Source: Linanthus parryae (Eukaryota > Streptophyta > Magnoliopsida > Ericales > Polemoniaceae). From it: 64,000 nucleotides of DNA. The stretch is taken from the NCBI GenBank assembly GCA_023055425.1, contig JALGPY010000007.1:21152001-21216000 (forward strand), read 5' to 3'. Below the pieces are notes generated by a model. That model was given only the letters and a program-made list of their open reading frames with translations, had not been told where the DNA came from and searched no databases. Within the stretch, counting starts at the first letter, position 1. Each line of letters starts with the position of its first letter. Positions 12,377-24,285 of this stretch are shown in pieces. Both the position numbers and the translations under genes were made by a program.

Positions 12377-12381
12377 ACTGG

Positions 12382-13008
12382 TGAGAACAAGAGATTCCGG
12401 CGGGGAGACCTCCGTGTACACCGTATGTAGAGGATCAGGGATCGCACAGGAAGAGTGGGGTTGTGTGTAGGGAGAGAGTAAGGCAGTAGCAATGTCTGAG
12501 AGAGAGACAGAGGTTTGGCAGAGCTTCCGCGTATGGCAAGTGTGTTCTCCTTTGTATGGAAAGGTTAACGTCCTATATATAGCAGGGAACGTGACAGTTG
12601 TAGTGTGATTAATGCGCCCATTAATGGCGGCTTAATTAGCTTAACCACAACGGCACGTTCGTCCTCATATATAGGGACCGTTACAACACGTTGTGCGCGA
12701 ATACCGGAACCGTTACGGGGTTGATCGGGTTTGACCGGATTGACCGGGTTTATGGAGCTCGTGCCATAAATCTCTCAAAGCAGTTACTAAATGTCGCGCA
12801 CGGGCTTGGCTCGCACGCGACAGGGCTTACTCTAGCCTCCAAACCACTAAGTCCCTACAAGTCCCGTGCGGTGGTATGCGAGGGCTCTGTCTCGCAGCCC
12901 CCACATGGATCAGCTCGGCTGGTGATCCAGTGTGTGTGGAGCACAATATGGTGTGCTAGATGGTTGCCACGTGGCCAAGATCTGTCAGCTCAGAAAGCAC
13001 TATCTACA
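12382..13008 (-). repeat. 3' LTR of Tat-1
   Basis: 627 bp. In window orientation it runs from TGAGAACAAG to CTATCTACA. The outer end carries two substitutions relative to the TGTGCACAAG of the other LTR. Confidence 0.93.
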
Positions 13009-13025
13009 TTAGCCCCCTTTCTGCG
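13009..13025 (-). other. Polypurine tract of Tat-1
   Basis: On the minus strand the purine-rich run AGAAAGGGGGCTAA abuts the 3' LTR. The same tract is found beside the matching LTR of Tat-2 at 50367-50378. Confidence 0.75.
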
Positions 13026-13736
13026 CGTGAAGACTCATAGCTGTATAGACTTCCATGCGCGGAAACCAACATACGCGTTGCCGCCACGCACCAATTCAAA
13101 TACGGGTAAGTTCAGACCCCGTGCGTGCCATTATGACCTAAAACCCCTAGAGTCGTGCCGTCTGGCTTCTAGGGTTTTAGGCGTGACGTCAGCTTGTCCT
13201 GTGATTGCGCGATTCGACGGTGACGGTTGCGATTCGACTACTGAAAGGACGCAACCTTTCATTGTTTTTGGATAAATACTTTGTATCCCCCACTGTTGCA
13301 AAGCATCACTTCTTTCTCTTAAAGTGAATGGTACCCGGAGATCTTTGAGAGCAGATTCAGATAATCAATCATCAGTTCAAAACTGCAAATCGCCTTCTTC
13401 AACTGTGTCTATCCAAGCAAGCTTTGCGAAAACAAGGTTGGCCTTGTTCAATTTCGATTTAAAATACCAGTGTATGCCTTGAACTGCGTTGAATCTGTAA
13501 ACCCATATAGTCTGTTGAAACTTGTGAAGAAGCTTCAAGATTTGGACCCAATTTGCGGCTTGATCCCTCAATAATAAGGACCTTGGATAGGGTTTTGAAA
13601 TCCCCTGATAATGCAACCCTCTAATTTCTGAAATTGATACCAGAAACTGTTCATCTTTCTTTCTGTAGATCTTGAATCTCGAAATTCAAACTGAAGTAGC
13701 ATATTTCTCCCCCCTTTTTCTTGCTCTTCCGCAGGA
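13026..13736 (+). promoter_or_regulatory. Putative promoter and leader of the antisense PMD gene
   Basis: Upstream of the antisense gene a TATA-like ATAAATA follows TTTTTGG at about 13266-13279. The same block is conserved in Tat-2 (about 50100-50125, minus strand). Just before the start codon both copies have a pyrimidine tract ending CTCTTCCGCAG then GAATGG. This looks like the 3' splice site of an intron in the 5' leader, though I could not fix its donor. Promoter activity is inference. Confidence 0.45.
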
Positions 13737-16700
13737 ATGGCCAAGACAAAAGGAACCAAACCCAACAAGGAGGACGAAGAGATCCCCGATCTTCCGCAGG
13801 CTTTGTGGCGAAAAGCCCCCTATTTAGGTGGCCAAGATTTTTACCATGCGAGGGTGAAGGAGAAGAGAATGCCTGCTCCTGTCCCAATTGAGGGATTGCT
13901 AACATTGACTCGCCCGGTTAACTCAGCCTTGCTCGAGTTAATTGGCTCCGAGGATGTGGTTCGATTGGGAATCGAGAATGGGTACTTCCCCTACACTGCG
14001 ATTTCTACCCAAGCTTTTGTCCAGAAATTGGACTACATGGATGAGTGGATTGACCACGTGTTGACCAATCATGCCGCGACTCTTGATGAAGCCGGCGTAT
14101 ACTTCGCTGTTCGTGCTATGAAGGGTGCTTCCGTGAAGCTGGACCAGTCCATGCTTCTAGACCTTCTTTCCTGCTACTCGCCTGCGACTCACACATTCCA
14201 TTTTGCTGAGTTCGAGGCTGCCCCTACACTCGAGGACGTGCAGATGCTGTACGATCTTTCTCCCATGGGTGAGGTAGACCCTTTGAGTCCTTTGAGGACG
14301 GCTGCGGAGATTGCCTTGTACACGCAGATGGAGGAATGCCTGACAGAGGTAAAGAAAATCTCCACCCGGTGGACTACTACGAAAGCCCTTCCAAACTGGC
14401 AGTTAGTTGATACGTCTGCGAAGAATACCTGGAACAAATGGTTGCAGTACTTCTTTCGAGACTATGCAAACAGCAGCATCACTAAGAAGCTTCTGAGTGA
14501 GAACCCAGAGGCCGAGAATTATGTGGAGGGTAAAGGCTATCACTTGACCCTTTGTGCTTTCCTCTGTGCTTGGTTGTCGAGGTATTTGATTGACGGTCAC
14601 CCACATGATGGGGTCTTTTACCATGTTCTGCCACTTGCTCTGAGACTTGCCCTCGGTCAGAGAGTCGCACTCGGACCCTTGGTCTTGGGCACGCTGTATT
14701 ACAGGCTTGATCAGCTAGTTTTGGCCATGAAAGAGTCGCGTGGCCGCCTCGATGTACTGACCTTTGTCAATATCTCCTTTTTGACAATGTGGGTCTTCGA
14801 GCGGTGGCCATCCTATGCCCCAACTGCTCTCAAACCCGACAAGTGGTGTCCCCCAGGCGAGACGGATGAGCGCAACAGCGGCAGAGCTGCGAGGTGGTTC
14901 GGAGCGAACAATACCAAGTGCGTTTGGAGCTTGATATGCGACAAACGGAAAGAGTTTACTGCTAGGCCCTATGCCACACGCATTGAGAACGTGCGATGGT
15001 TTCCAAAGCTGTACCCCTCTAAGGGTGTTGTCTTCTCAGAAGAGCTCCTCTTCGAAGAGGGCTCGCATTTCCATGAGCGCTATCGCGAGTTCTTTTGATG
15101 GTGTCTACGAGGTTCCCTTCCTGCCCTCGCAGAGCATATTCGTGAGCTTGCGCCAAGGTATGAGAGGATTACCGTGGATGTTGACCCCACTCGAGTTTCT
15201 CCCCAATTTGGCTTTGATGCAGTGGCACCATCAATCTGGCCCCAGTCCATTATCAGAGGTTGCTATAAGCGCTTGCTAACAAAGGAGTTCAAGACAGTGT
15301 TCATGAACAATCTTCCCTTTGAGCAGCCTGCAGGGACCCGCGAAGGTGGTTGTTCTCAGAACTGGCTCGCATACTGGGTCGCCCAGCAAACGAGGATTGA
15401 GACGCAGTCGGCCGCGCAGCCAAGTAGAGCTCCCTTGATCAAGAGAAATTCTTTCCCGTTTCGCCCCAATTGCAGTCTGAGCGAGTCTGAGTATGGTTGC
15501 TACTCGTTGCTGGATCATGAGAACCATTTGTGCCCTGACGTCATTTTGAAGGAAAAGATCGCCGCAGTTAAGAAGGGCGACACGCATGTCTTCAGATATA
15601 GCCAGGCATTTGCTAAGGTAAGCACTTTTTCCCGCGTGCGTTAAGCTTCTTGATTTCCGTATGCTGATGCCTTTATTCTGTACTGTTTGCTGTAGTGTCA
15701 TGTGCGGAGATTCGCATCTGGTGATCGCTCCAAGTCATTGGTTAACACCATTGTTGCCACCAGAAGACAAAAGCAGCCGTTTTTGCTAGCATGGAGAATG
15801 GACCCTGAGGTCGAAACCAAGACTCGCGCAGTCATGAATGCTTTTGCTGACTCGCGGATAGACAATGCTCCGGCCTCGTCTCCTCCCGGAGATGATCCGT
15901 CCCCTCCAGCGACTGCGGCGCCGAGAGTGAAGAGAACCAGGCAAAAGGGAATTACAATATCTTCCCCTAGAAGTGCTCCAACTTCTCCCCCGGGGAGGTC
16001 CCTTTCTGTCAAGGATAAAGGCAAGGGTCGCATGCCCAGCAAAGTGCGGAAAGAGCTCGCAGTTGAGACTTTCGTTCCATTCAACCAAGAGGAAGAAGGA
16101 GAGAGGCAGGAGCCCAGAGAGAGTGATGAAGAAGAAGAAAGAACAGTGGTGATACATGAGGAGGAATCAGGAGGTACCTCCGTCGCATTTCCTTTCCCAT
16201 TATCGTAATTCCTTTGCAATTATTTTCTTTAACCAATCATATCTTCTCAGATGATGATGATGATGAGACCATTGGTGGCCTTTTGGCCAAGAGACAAAAG
16301 AGAGATACCCATTCTGGCATTCCAGACGATCCCATAAGCGAGGACGTTCTTGCTGAGTCCCGGAAGACAGCCGCGGAAGCTGCTGAAAGAAGAAGGCAGC
16401 GCGAAGAGGAGGAGCTCGAGCGTGTGAGACAGCGGAGCCTCGAAGAGCAGCATGTTGACGACTTAGTGCGTCCAGTTACCGAGGAAGACGAGCTTCCCGA
16501 AGAAGTGGATCCTCAGGTGGAGGAGGAGGATGCGATTCTAGAAGAGGATGCAGCAGCCCTGGAGCAAGCCCAAGCGGACTTTGAAGAAATCGCAGGCGGT
16601 GATAAAGGTGAGATCTTCAATCTCGCAGTAACTTAAAGAGATGTTATTGTGGGTGCGTTAAAGCATGGTGTGTCAAAGGCTGACATTCGCCGTTGGCTAG

Positions 16701-18043
16701 TAGACAAGTGCGGAGAACCTTCAGGTAATCATTTGAGCGATACGCATGTACTAGGCCTTAGCAACTTGAAACAGAATCATGACTGGTTTATTCGCATCCC
16801 AGGTCATGCTCGTTTTAAGGACCTGCTTAATGAGGACACACTAATAGGGCATGGTTCCACGTCTTTAGTGTATGACGAAGAGACTTCAATCCCACCTTCG
16901 CGTGGAGGTGCTTGCTCTTAGCTTTAGCAAAGATAGTAAAATATCATCAAATGCGAGTTACCTCATACCATCGCATTTTGTATCGCAGGCAATGTTGAGG
17001 AACATGCGCCGGAGCGAAGAAGTCAGCCTTCTGCGTCCTATGTTCCGATTCCGAGCCCCCATACTGAGAAGCCCGTCGCAGCTACTGATCACGCAGGTGA
17101 GCCTCTCGAGGACATCATCGAACTTTCCGACGATGCTGAAGCTGGTGCTGTGCTAATGGATGAAGATGCCCATGCTGGCGCTGAGGAAGTAAGGACAAGT
17201 ACTGCCGATGCTTCCGCATCTGAGAATGTCCCTCGCCAAGCAACCTCGGCTGTCACTTCGCCTCCGACGATGACTGAGTCGGCGGCACCTATTCCTGCGT
17301 GGAGCTTTTGGGGCTCGCAGGTTGGGAATGCAGTCGCAGCTGGTGCGACCTACACTCTTCCTTCTAACTATGAGGAGTTAGATCTCGCGGCTGACAGGAG
17401 AGCTATGGAGCAAGGGCAGTCTTCAACGACTCCAGTAATGCACATTCCTTCTCTTAGTGAGATTCTCGAAGGAACTGGTAAGTAGTGATTCACTGTTTGC
17501 ATCTCGCATGGTTCATTTGCGAGTTTGATAGCATAACTTAGCTTTAACATTGCTTCAGGTTTGAAGCAAACTGATGTGGACTGGCTAGTTCGGATGCGCC
17601 TCACCTACCCCCGATCGTTTGCAAGATCTCTGGAGATAGGGCCCTTTGACAGGAGGCTGTTTCTTACCGAAGCCATTTGGATTTTGGAGCAGCTGTGTGC
17701 GGCCACGCCTGAGACCATTTCTGTCCAGAGTGCCAAATTGATTTGTGGCATGTGCCAAAATCTTCTTACCAAAGTTCAAGGCAGACTGGGTTTCAGATTT
17801 CTTATGAAAAGAGTCACTCTGATTCGCGCAGCCGTAACTTTGAAGCTCGGCCACCAGAACCTCGCAGCTGAAAAGCAGAAGGTAGAGCAGCAGAAGCAAA
17901 AGGCTGAAGAAGCTACGAAGCTCTATCATGCAATGAATGCCAAGTGCGAGCAATTGAAGCAAGAAGTGGAGCAGGTAGAGAAGCTGAGCCATCAGTTCGC
18001 ACCCCATGACTCCTTGATCAAGAATTTGCTTTTGACCCTTTGA
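13737..18043 (+). pseudogene. Antisense plant mobile domain gene of Tat-1, two nonsense codons
   Basis: Five exons can be laid out with GT-AG introns: 13737-15617, 15696-16173, 16251-16907, 16989-17477 and 17559-18043. Introns are 78, 77, 81 and 81 bp. Exon lengths and intron phases match the Tat-2 copy, except for 12 extra bases in exon 3 and a slightly longer last exon. Exon 1 carries the plant mobile domain (PMD), including PHDGVFYHVLPLALRL and FLTMWVFERWPSYAP; the last exon is a Gln/Glu/Lys coiled coil. Two in-frame stops interrupt it. TGA at 15096-15098 replaces the TGC (Cys) of Tat-2, and TAA at 16634-16636 replaces its TAT (Tyr). PMD proteins occur both in host silencing and development factors and in transposons; the role of this one is unknown. 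Confidence 0.85.
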
Positions 18044-18069
18044 ATTTGGAAAATAGCAAGGAAATGGCT

Positions 18070-18110
18070 GGAACATTAATGTAATGTTTGAAACATTAAT
18101 GTAATGTTGC
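18070..18110 (+). other. Paired palindromes after the antisense gene stop
   Basis: The perfect 10-bp palindrome ACATTAATGT occurs twice, about 21 bases apart, some 30 bases after the stop codon. The same pair follows the stop in Tat-2 (about 45340-45375). It may shape the 3' end of the antisense mRNA; this is inference. Confidence 0.5.
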
Positions 18111-18467
18111 TAGGGTTTCTCCCCCTCTTTTTTTTAACAACAAGAATCAACTTGCCCGTTTTGCCCTTTCCGGGATTTGATAGGATATCTCTGTGCATAT
18201 CCAATTATGACATCAGCAATTGATACTTTGCTTGATTTTCGCGCTAATTTCTCGGAAGATAAGCACGCTTTCGTTGGGAAGTCCATCCGAATCATGACCA
18301 TCCGTCATTTATTAAGGTACGCAACTGAATCGTCGTAGCCTTTAGTAGGGTAATTGATCGTTACCGCTTTTCAAGGCGTAAGTTATTGACCTTACCCTCT
18401 TTTCGAATTCTGCTGACTCATCTTTGGCAACTGAAGAGTCTCCACAGGGTCTATATAAACCCTGTCT

Positions 18468-18842
18468 TTGCCATTTGGGTTCTTCATCCCAAAAATGTGC
18501 TCTGCCGTGAGTCCTTACGACTGCTGGCTTCAACGCTTGTTTTTCGTTGATTCATGGCAACTTCAAGTTGTGAATCCTGAGTTTGCGCTTTGTGCTATAG
18601 AAATAGTTTCCAAGATCCACTTTATGAGGCTTATTGCTCTTTATAACCATCATAAAGAAGATGGAGATGATATCTCATGTGTGTCCGAAGAATTTTCTTC
18701 GTGTATTATGTTTGCAGGTCATGTTTCCGGCCGCCTCCCGGTGAGGTGCAGCGCTGAAGTGACCGTGCTACCGTCTCATAATGAACGGCGGAATTCTTCT
18801 CCAGCCTCCCTGGAGGAGAAATTATTGCCCCCACGTTCGTGA
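18468..18842 (+). CDS. Small antisense ORF of Tat-1, unknown function
   Basis: A 124-aa frame with a TATATAAA box at 18452-18459. An equivalent 124-aa frame is kept in Tat-2 (44604-44978, minus strand). The two differ at roughly 19 positions with no stop or frameshift, and both keep KMC, PYDCWLQRLFFVDSWQLQVV and HVSGRL. The TATA box is so close that the natural start may be the second Met at about 18495. TTTGCAG at 18712-18718 could be a splice acceptor, so the frame may be part of a spliced second antisense transcript. No domain was recognised. It may not be translated. Confidence 0.3.
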   Translation: MPFGFFIPKMCSAVSPYDCWLQRLFFVDSWQLQVVNPEFALCAIEIVSKIHFMRLIALYNHHKEDGDDISCVSEEFSSCIMFAGHVSGRLPVRCSAEVTVLPSHNERRNSSPASLEEKLLPPRS

Positions 18843-19385
18843 GCTCAGGGTGGCGAACCGTTGCGTTCATCCCCGTCTACAAGGAGCCCTTGCCCTCTGG
18901 AGCTTCTGCTTGCCTGTTGATCGCCGGAACCGGTGGTTCCTCAGGCACATCTCGTGGGATGTTGATCTGACAATGGCCTTGTCAGATACTGGGATCTTGA
19001 ACGTATGGCTTCATGTGGCTCTTTGGAGCAAGATCCCACTTGCGTCAGATGCTCGGTCGCAGATCTGTGTATTGCATAGCCGGTGTTATAACCGGTGGGT
19101 TCATCCCTTTCAGCTAGGATTCCCGTAGTGTGTCTCTGCTGACTTGTCAGCTACTTTTCGAATGTATTGTAAGACATGTTGGCTGTGTAGTTAGATTTGA
19201 GCTTTTTCGCTTGTAAGCTGCTATCTAGACAGATAAATTGTAAGTCTTTCCGACTCATAATGATAAATAGCTTTTGTATTATTTGCTGTGCTGTTGCAAC
19301 AAAATACAATTTCGCATGCGTATCAGCATATCCCGCCTTGCATAATGCTATGTAATGGTTTCGCATTTGCTATCTGCCATATGAA
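18843..19385. other. Tat-1 spacer between antisense ORF and repeat array
   Basis: No convincing gene. It is homologous to Tat-2 sequence at about 35830-36313 and 44516-44603, the region where the copia element inserted. The plus frame 18781-19128 is not clearly conserved. Confidence 0.5.
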
Positions 19386-20310
19386 TTCGCAGATGTTTCA
19401 CTAGATCGTTCGAGATCATATTTTCGCAGTTGTGCCATCTTGGCAGATGGGCTTGTGATTAGCCTTTGATGCACGTGTTATCATATCAGATAGACCTTTG
19501 TAGATCACTTAAGATCATTTTCACAATATTGCTATCGTAGCAGATAGTCTTTAGTAGATTAATTAAGACCGTTCTTCGCGCGAGTTGCTATCATGGCAGA
19601 TAGGCTTTACTAGATCAATTAAGATCGTTTTTCGCATGAGTTGCTATCGTAGCAGATAGGCTTTAGAAGATCAATTAAGATCGTTTTTCGCATGAGTTGC
19701 TATCGTAATAGATAGGCTTTAGTAGATCAATTAAAATCGCATTTGCATAGGCTGCCATCGTAATAGATAGGCTTAGGTGATCAATTAAGATCATATTTGC
19801 ATAGGCTGCTATCGTAACAGATAGGCTTAGATGATCAATTAAGATCGCATTTGCATAGGCTGCTATCGTAACAGATAGGCTTGCATGATCAATTAAGATC
19901 GCATTTGCATAGGCTGCTATCGTAACAGATAGGCTCGAATGATCAATTAAGATCGCATTTGCATAGGCTGCTATCGTAACAGATAGGCTGGAATGATCAA
20001 TTAAGATCGCGTTTGCATAGGCTGCTATCGTAACAGATAGGCTCGAATGATCAATTAAGATCGCATTTGCATAGGCTGCTATCGTAACAGATAGGCTTGA
20101 ATGATCAATTAAGATCGCGTTTGCATAGGCTGCTATCGTGACAGATAGGCTTGAATGATCAATTAAGATCGCATTTGCATAGGCTGCTATCGTAACAGAT
20201 AGGCTTAAATGATCAATTAAGATCGCATTTGCATAGGCTGCTATCGTGACAGATAGGCCTAAATGATCAATTAAGATCGCATTTGCATAGATTGCTATTG
20301 TGACGGATAA
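19386..20310. repeat. 54-bp tandem repeat array of Tat-1
   Basis: About 17 units of 54 bp; two consecutive unit starts are at 19995 and 20049. Each unit carries GATCAATTAAGATC and the potential hairpin CTATCGTAACAGATAG. Units near 20310 are the most alike and those near 19400 are the most diverged. A related array with a unit near 55 bp lies in Tat-2. Arrays of this kind next to the 3' part of Tat elements are known and can seed satellite DNA. Confidence 0.9.
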
Positions 20311-20369
20311 CCCATTGTTAACAGTTATAACAAACTAAAATGAAGCAAAATTGACATCCAGAAATATGA

Positions 20370-20460
20370 AGTTTCTCATTTGGGAGAATTTCTTTATTAT
20401 AACGCTCTCATATGGGAGAGATGAGATTACAATCCTCTCATATGGGAGAGGAGATTGTGT
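20370..20460. repeat. Repeated CTCATATGGGAGAG motif
   Basis: CTCTCATATGGGAGAG-type motifs occur twice, with a diverged third copy, between the integrase stop and the repeat array. They are conserved in Tat-2 at about 34830-34905. Each is an imperfect palindrome. Confidence 0.55.
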
Positions 20461-20520
20461 AAATCGTAGCCATACAAGAGATTAAGCGACGTTATAATAA
20501 AACGCATGAAATGAGAGAAG

Positions 20521-23500
20521 TCAGGGATAGTACTTCTTTATCCAGCGCATGTTGACTGAACTCGGGGTTGAGGTTGTGCCGTGCAACCTTCGTATGCTGC
20601 AGTAGCCACTGTCGAAGACTTCTGTGACTTCGAAGGGTCCTTCCCAATTGGCCGCGAACTTTGGGTGAGCCGCTTCTCGCATGCAGTGGTCAGATGCGCG
20701 CAGGACCAAGTCTCCAACTGCGAAATCTCTTCGCTGGACCGTCTTGTTGTAAGCGCGAGCAATCCTTTCTTGATATCGCTTGTTGGTTCGTTTGGCTTGT
20801 TCTCGCTTTTCCTCCAGCAAGACTAAGTCATGATCACGTTGATTTTCGTAGAGTGCGTGGAAGGCTAGCCTTGCCGAATTGACTCTCACTTCCGCAGGTA
20901 TCACGGCCTCGGCCCCATAGCATATTAGGAATGGTGAGGCCCCCGTAGGTGTCCTTGGAGAAGTTCGGTAGGCCCACAGAGCTATGCTTAGAGAGTCGGC
21001 CCACTTCTTGTGGTCATCTGCGACCATCTTGCTCAAAATTCTCAACAGCGTTTTGTTGGTCGCTTCGGCTTGTCCATTTCCCTTCGGGTAATAAGGGGTA
21101 GAACATATCTGCCTGATATTGTACTCCGCTAATTTCGCAGCTACCTGGCGATTAACAAAGGGAGTACCGTTATCTGAAAGAATGGTGTTTGGGATTCCGA
21201 ACCTGCATATGATGTTTTCCTGGATGAAGTTGACCACACTTAGCGCATTTGCCGTTTTCAGTGGTATGGCCTCCACCCATTTGGTGAATAGCTCAGTTGC
21301 GGTGAGAATAAAATGATTCCCGTGTGACGTTGGTCGGATGGGACCGATGAAGTCTAGAGCCCATGTGTGAAATGGCCATGGCGTCCCTAATGCATGTAGA
21401 TCCACGGCGGGAGCGTGCACTAGGTTTCCTTTGAATTGGCACTCCTGGCAGCGTCGTACTTTGGTGCGGCAATCGACCTCCACCGTGGGCCAGAAATATC
21501 CAATTGAGAGGAGCTGCCTGCATAATTTCGCACCACCTTGGTGTTCTACCTGATGAGAAAGGTCCATGACTTCTTGTGCTTCTCTGCCGTCTAGACATCG
21601 CAGCAAGTTGCCCTCGTGACCTCTTCGCCAAAGCAGGTTTTCCTGTACCACATATCGAGATGCTTTCCTCTTCAATTTCTCGGCTTCTTTTCTCGATTCA
21701 GGCACGGTGCCCTGAGTGAGAAAATCAAAGAGTGGCTTCCTCCAATCTGTGTCATCATCAGTCAGAGCGATGAGTAAAGAATCTTTGATTAGTGCGCAAC
21801 TCTCGCACTTCCCTTGTATCAGGGCTGCGGCTGTTGACATGTCTGGCCAATGAATGCCATATCTCTGAGCCTTCCTGTAGATTGACACCTCGCTTTCTCC
21901 GCAAGCATGTTGGTGAATCTTTTCTAACAACAGTTGTCCCTCTCGCTCGGAGACGCATCGCATGAGTATTCCGCCGGGACCCTTGTAATAGAGGGTGTTA
22001 TCATGTGTGCAGTACCCCTTGGTGAGTGCCCAGCTTTCACTGCTTGTGCCTTCTGCGATAGCTTGTAGGATCGCTTTTCTCCAATCCGTGTCCTCCATGT
22101 GTTTGTCGTCGCACGCATCTTCTGTCAACGCTGATGACGCTCGCACTTCGATGGAGATCTTTGCGGGACATTTGTCTGTACTGACCTTGGATCCCAAGGT
22201 TGCCAAAGCATCTGCATGCCTGTTGTCTGCTCGGGGCTTGTGCTCGTACCTCACATTGCAGAATTGCTGTACCAGCTTCTGTACTAGGGTGCGGTAAGAC
22301 AGAAGGTTAATCTCCTTCAAACCGTATTCGCCCGAGGCTTGCTTGACGATCAACTTGGAGTCTCCCATGACCGTCAGATTGCTTACTTCCAAAGCTTTTG
22401 CTGCGCGCAGTCCCGCTACGAGGGCTTCATATTCTGCCTCGTTATTGGTGACTGCAGAATCGAGCTTTGCGGACATCTGTATGACTTCCCCATCCGGCTT
22501 AGTCAAGACTATCCCAATGCCTCCGCCTTTTCTTGTCGACAACCCGTCGAAATGGAGCGTCCAATAAGGCACGCCTATTGCATAGATTTCAGGTCCTTCG
22601 AGCTCTTCTTCGATCACGGGCTCGTGGCTGTTGTCAGGGAACTGTGCCAACAGATCCGCTACCGCCTGCGACTTGATCGCTCGCGGTCTCACGCACGTGA
22701 TATCATATTGAGAGATGGTCATGTACCATTTCGCCAATCTCCCGCCGGGAGTAGTGTGAGTTAGCAGATATCGTATAGGATCGCTTTTGGTGACCACTAC
22801 TACTTTATGCAATGCGAAGTAGTGTTTCAATTTCTCTATTACAAAGAACAAAGCAAGGCAATGACGTTCGATGTCTGTGTACCTCGATTCAGCAGGCTGC
22901 ACGATGAGAGAGATGTAGTAGATAGGCCTTTCCTGGCCTTCGTACTCCTGAGCCAAGAGTGCTCCTATGGACCTCCTTGTTGATGTCAGATATAGCAGAA
23001 GCGGTGACCCCAGTTGAGGTGCGATCATTATTTTTGAGGACGTCAGCAGATCCTTCAGCTTTTCGAATGCAGCTTCGTGCTCCGGAGCCTAGTTGTACAC
23101 GGCGTCCTTCTTGAGAAGAGTACTAAAACAGCATGTGATTTCGGCAATCACTTGGATGAATCTCCGCAGATAGGATAGCTTTCCTAAAAATGTCTTCAAG
23201 GCACTCTGGTTATGAGGCGGCGTCATGCCGGTTATGGCTGATACTTTCGCAGGGTCAGGCTCGATTCATTGGCGATGAAGTACGCATCCCAAGAACTTCC
23301 CTGATGTTACCCCAAATGCGCATTTCATGGGATTCATCTTTAGTTGAAAGCGTCTACATCTATTGAACACCTTCCGTAGATCTGCGAGGTGATCTGCTTC
23401 GTGCTTGGATTTAACCACAAGGTCATCCACATAGAATTCCACTTCTTTATGCATCATGTCGTGGAACAGAGCCATCATGGCCCGCTGATAAGTTGCACCC

Positions 23501-24285
23501 GCGTTTTTGAGACCGAAAGGCATCACTGTGTAATTGAACACCCCCACCAGAGTGATGAATGCAGTCTTCCGCGCGTCTTCAGGGTCCATCTTGATCTGGT
23601 TGTACCCGCTGAAGCCATCCATGAAACTGAACATGCGGTGGCCCGCTGTTGAATCGATAAGCAAATCGATGTTGGGCAGTGGAAAATCGTCCTTGGGACA
23701 GAAGCGATTGAGATCTCGGAAATCCACGCAGATGCGGAGCTGTCCGTTCTTCTTCACCACTGGTACGATGTTGGCCAGCCATGTGGGATGATGATTTGGC
23801 TCTATGAATTTGGCATCCAGGAGTTTGACAATCTCCTGCTTAATTTTCACGTTAAGCTCCGGCCTGAAGCTCCTTGTGCTCTGCTTTACCGGCTTAGACC
23901 CTGGAATGATGTCTAAGCGGTGCATAGTGATGCTTGTATCCAGTCCCGGCATCTCATCATACTCCCATGCGAACACATCCTTGTATTCAGTTAGGAGCTG
24001 TAGCAATCGTTGCTCCTCTTCGCTTGCGAGGTCCGCACTTAGAAAGACTGGTCTTTTCTTTTCCTCGTTCGGGCTGAGGAACACCTCCTTTAGCTCTTGC
24101 CTTTGTGGTCTGGGCCTATCTTCCATGCATTCAGGCGCTTCTTTGAGCTTCTCGTCTGGAGTGCCCCTGTGTTGGCCTTTCCGTCGGCGCAATTTGTTCG
24201 ATTTGATTGATTTCCCCAGGGATATCCTCATGCCCGTGTGAAGACATCCCCGCGCACCTTCATATGCGATAGCACTTCTTCCCAT
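20521..24285 (-). pseudogene. Tat-1 pol: RT, RNase H, archaeal-type RNase H, integrase; two nonsense codons
   Basis: One minus-strand frame from 24285 to 20521 is interrupted by TGA (23268-23266, probably from GGA) and TAG (23091-23089, probably from TGG). Domains in order: reverse transcriptase with VDFRDLNRFCPKDDFPLPN and FYVDDLVVKS; RNase H (about 23000-22640); a second, archaeal-type RNase H (about 22570-22190) with HFDG, NNEAEYEAL and ADALATLGS; two tandem integrase zinc-binding-like modules; and the integrase core with LDFIGPI, LSDNGTPF and NGQAEATNK. The first zinc module (about 22100-21790) lacks the second His of the usual pattern. The second (about 21740-21430) keeps SHQVEH and CQEC. 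The dual RNase H places it in the Tat lineage. The frame is offset by +1 from gag-protease, overlapping it by 26 bases. Confidence 0.92.

Noticed and set aside
12691..13275. Frame of 194 codons, with relatives at 27222, 32832 and 50061
   Set aside because: It spans the Tat LTR and its border in all copies, so the repeated peptide reflects LTR homology, not a gene.
16599..16630. Possible tiny intron GTGAGATCTTCAATCTCGCAG that would skip the Tat-1 stop
   Set aside because: At about 21 bp it is below any plant intron size. The same bases are coding in Tat-2, and the stop at 16634 lies after it.
19386..20310. Possible CRISPR-like array
   Set aside because: Units are contiguous tandem repeats without unique spacers, in a plant retrotransposon.
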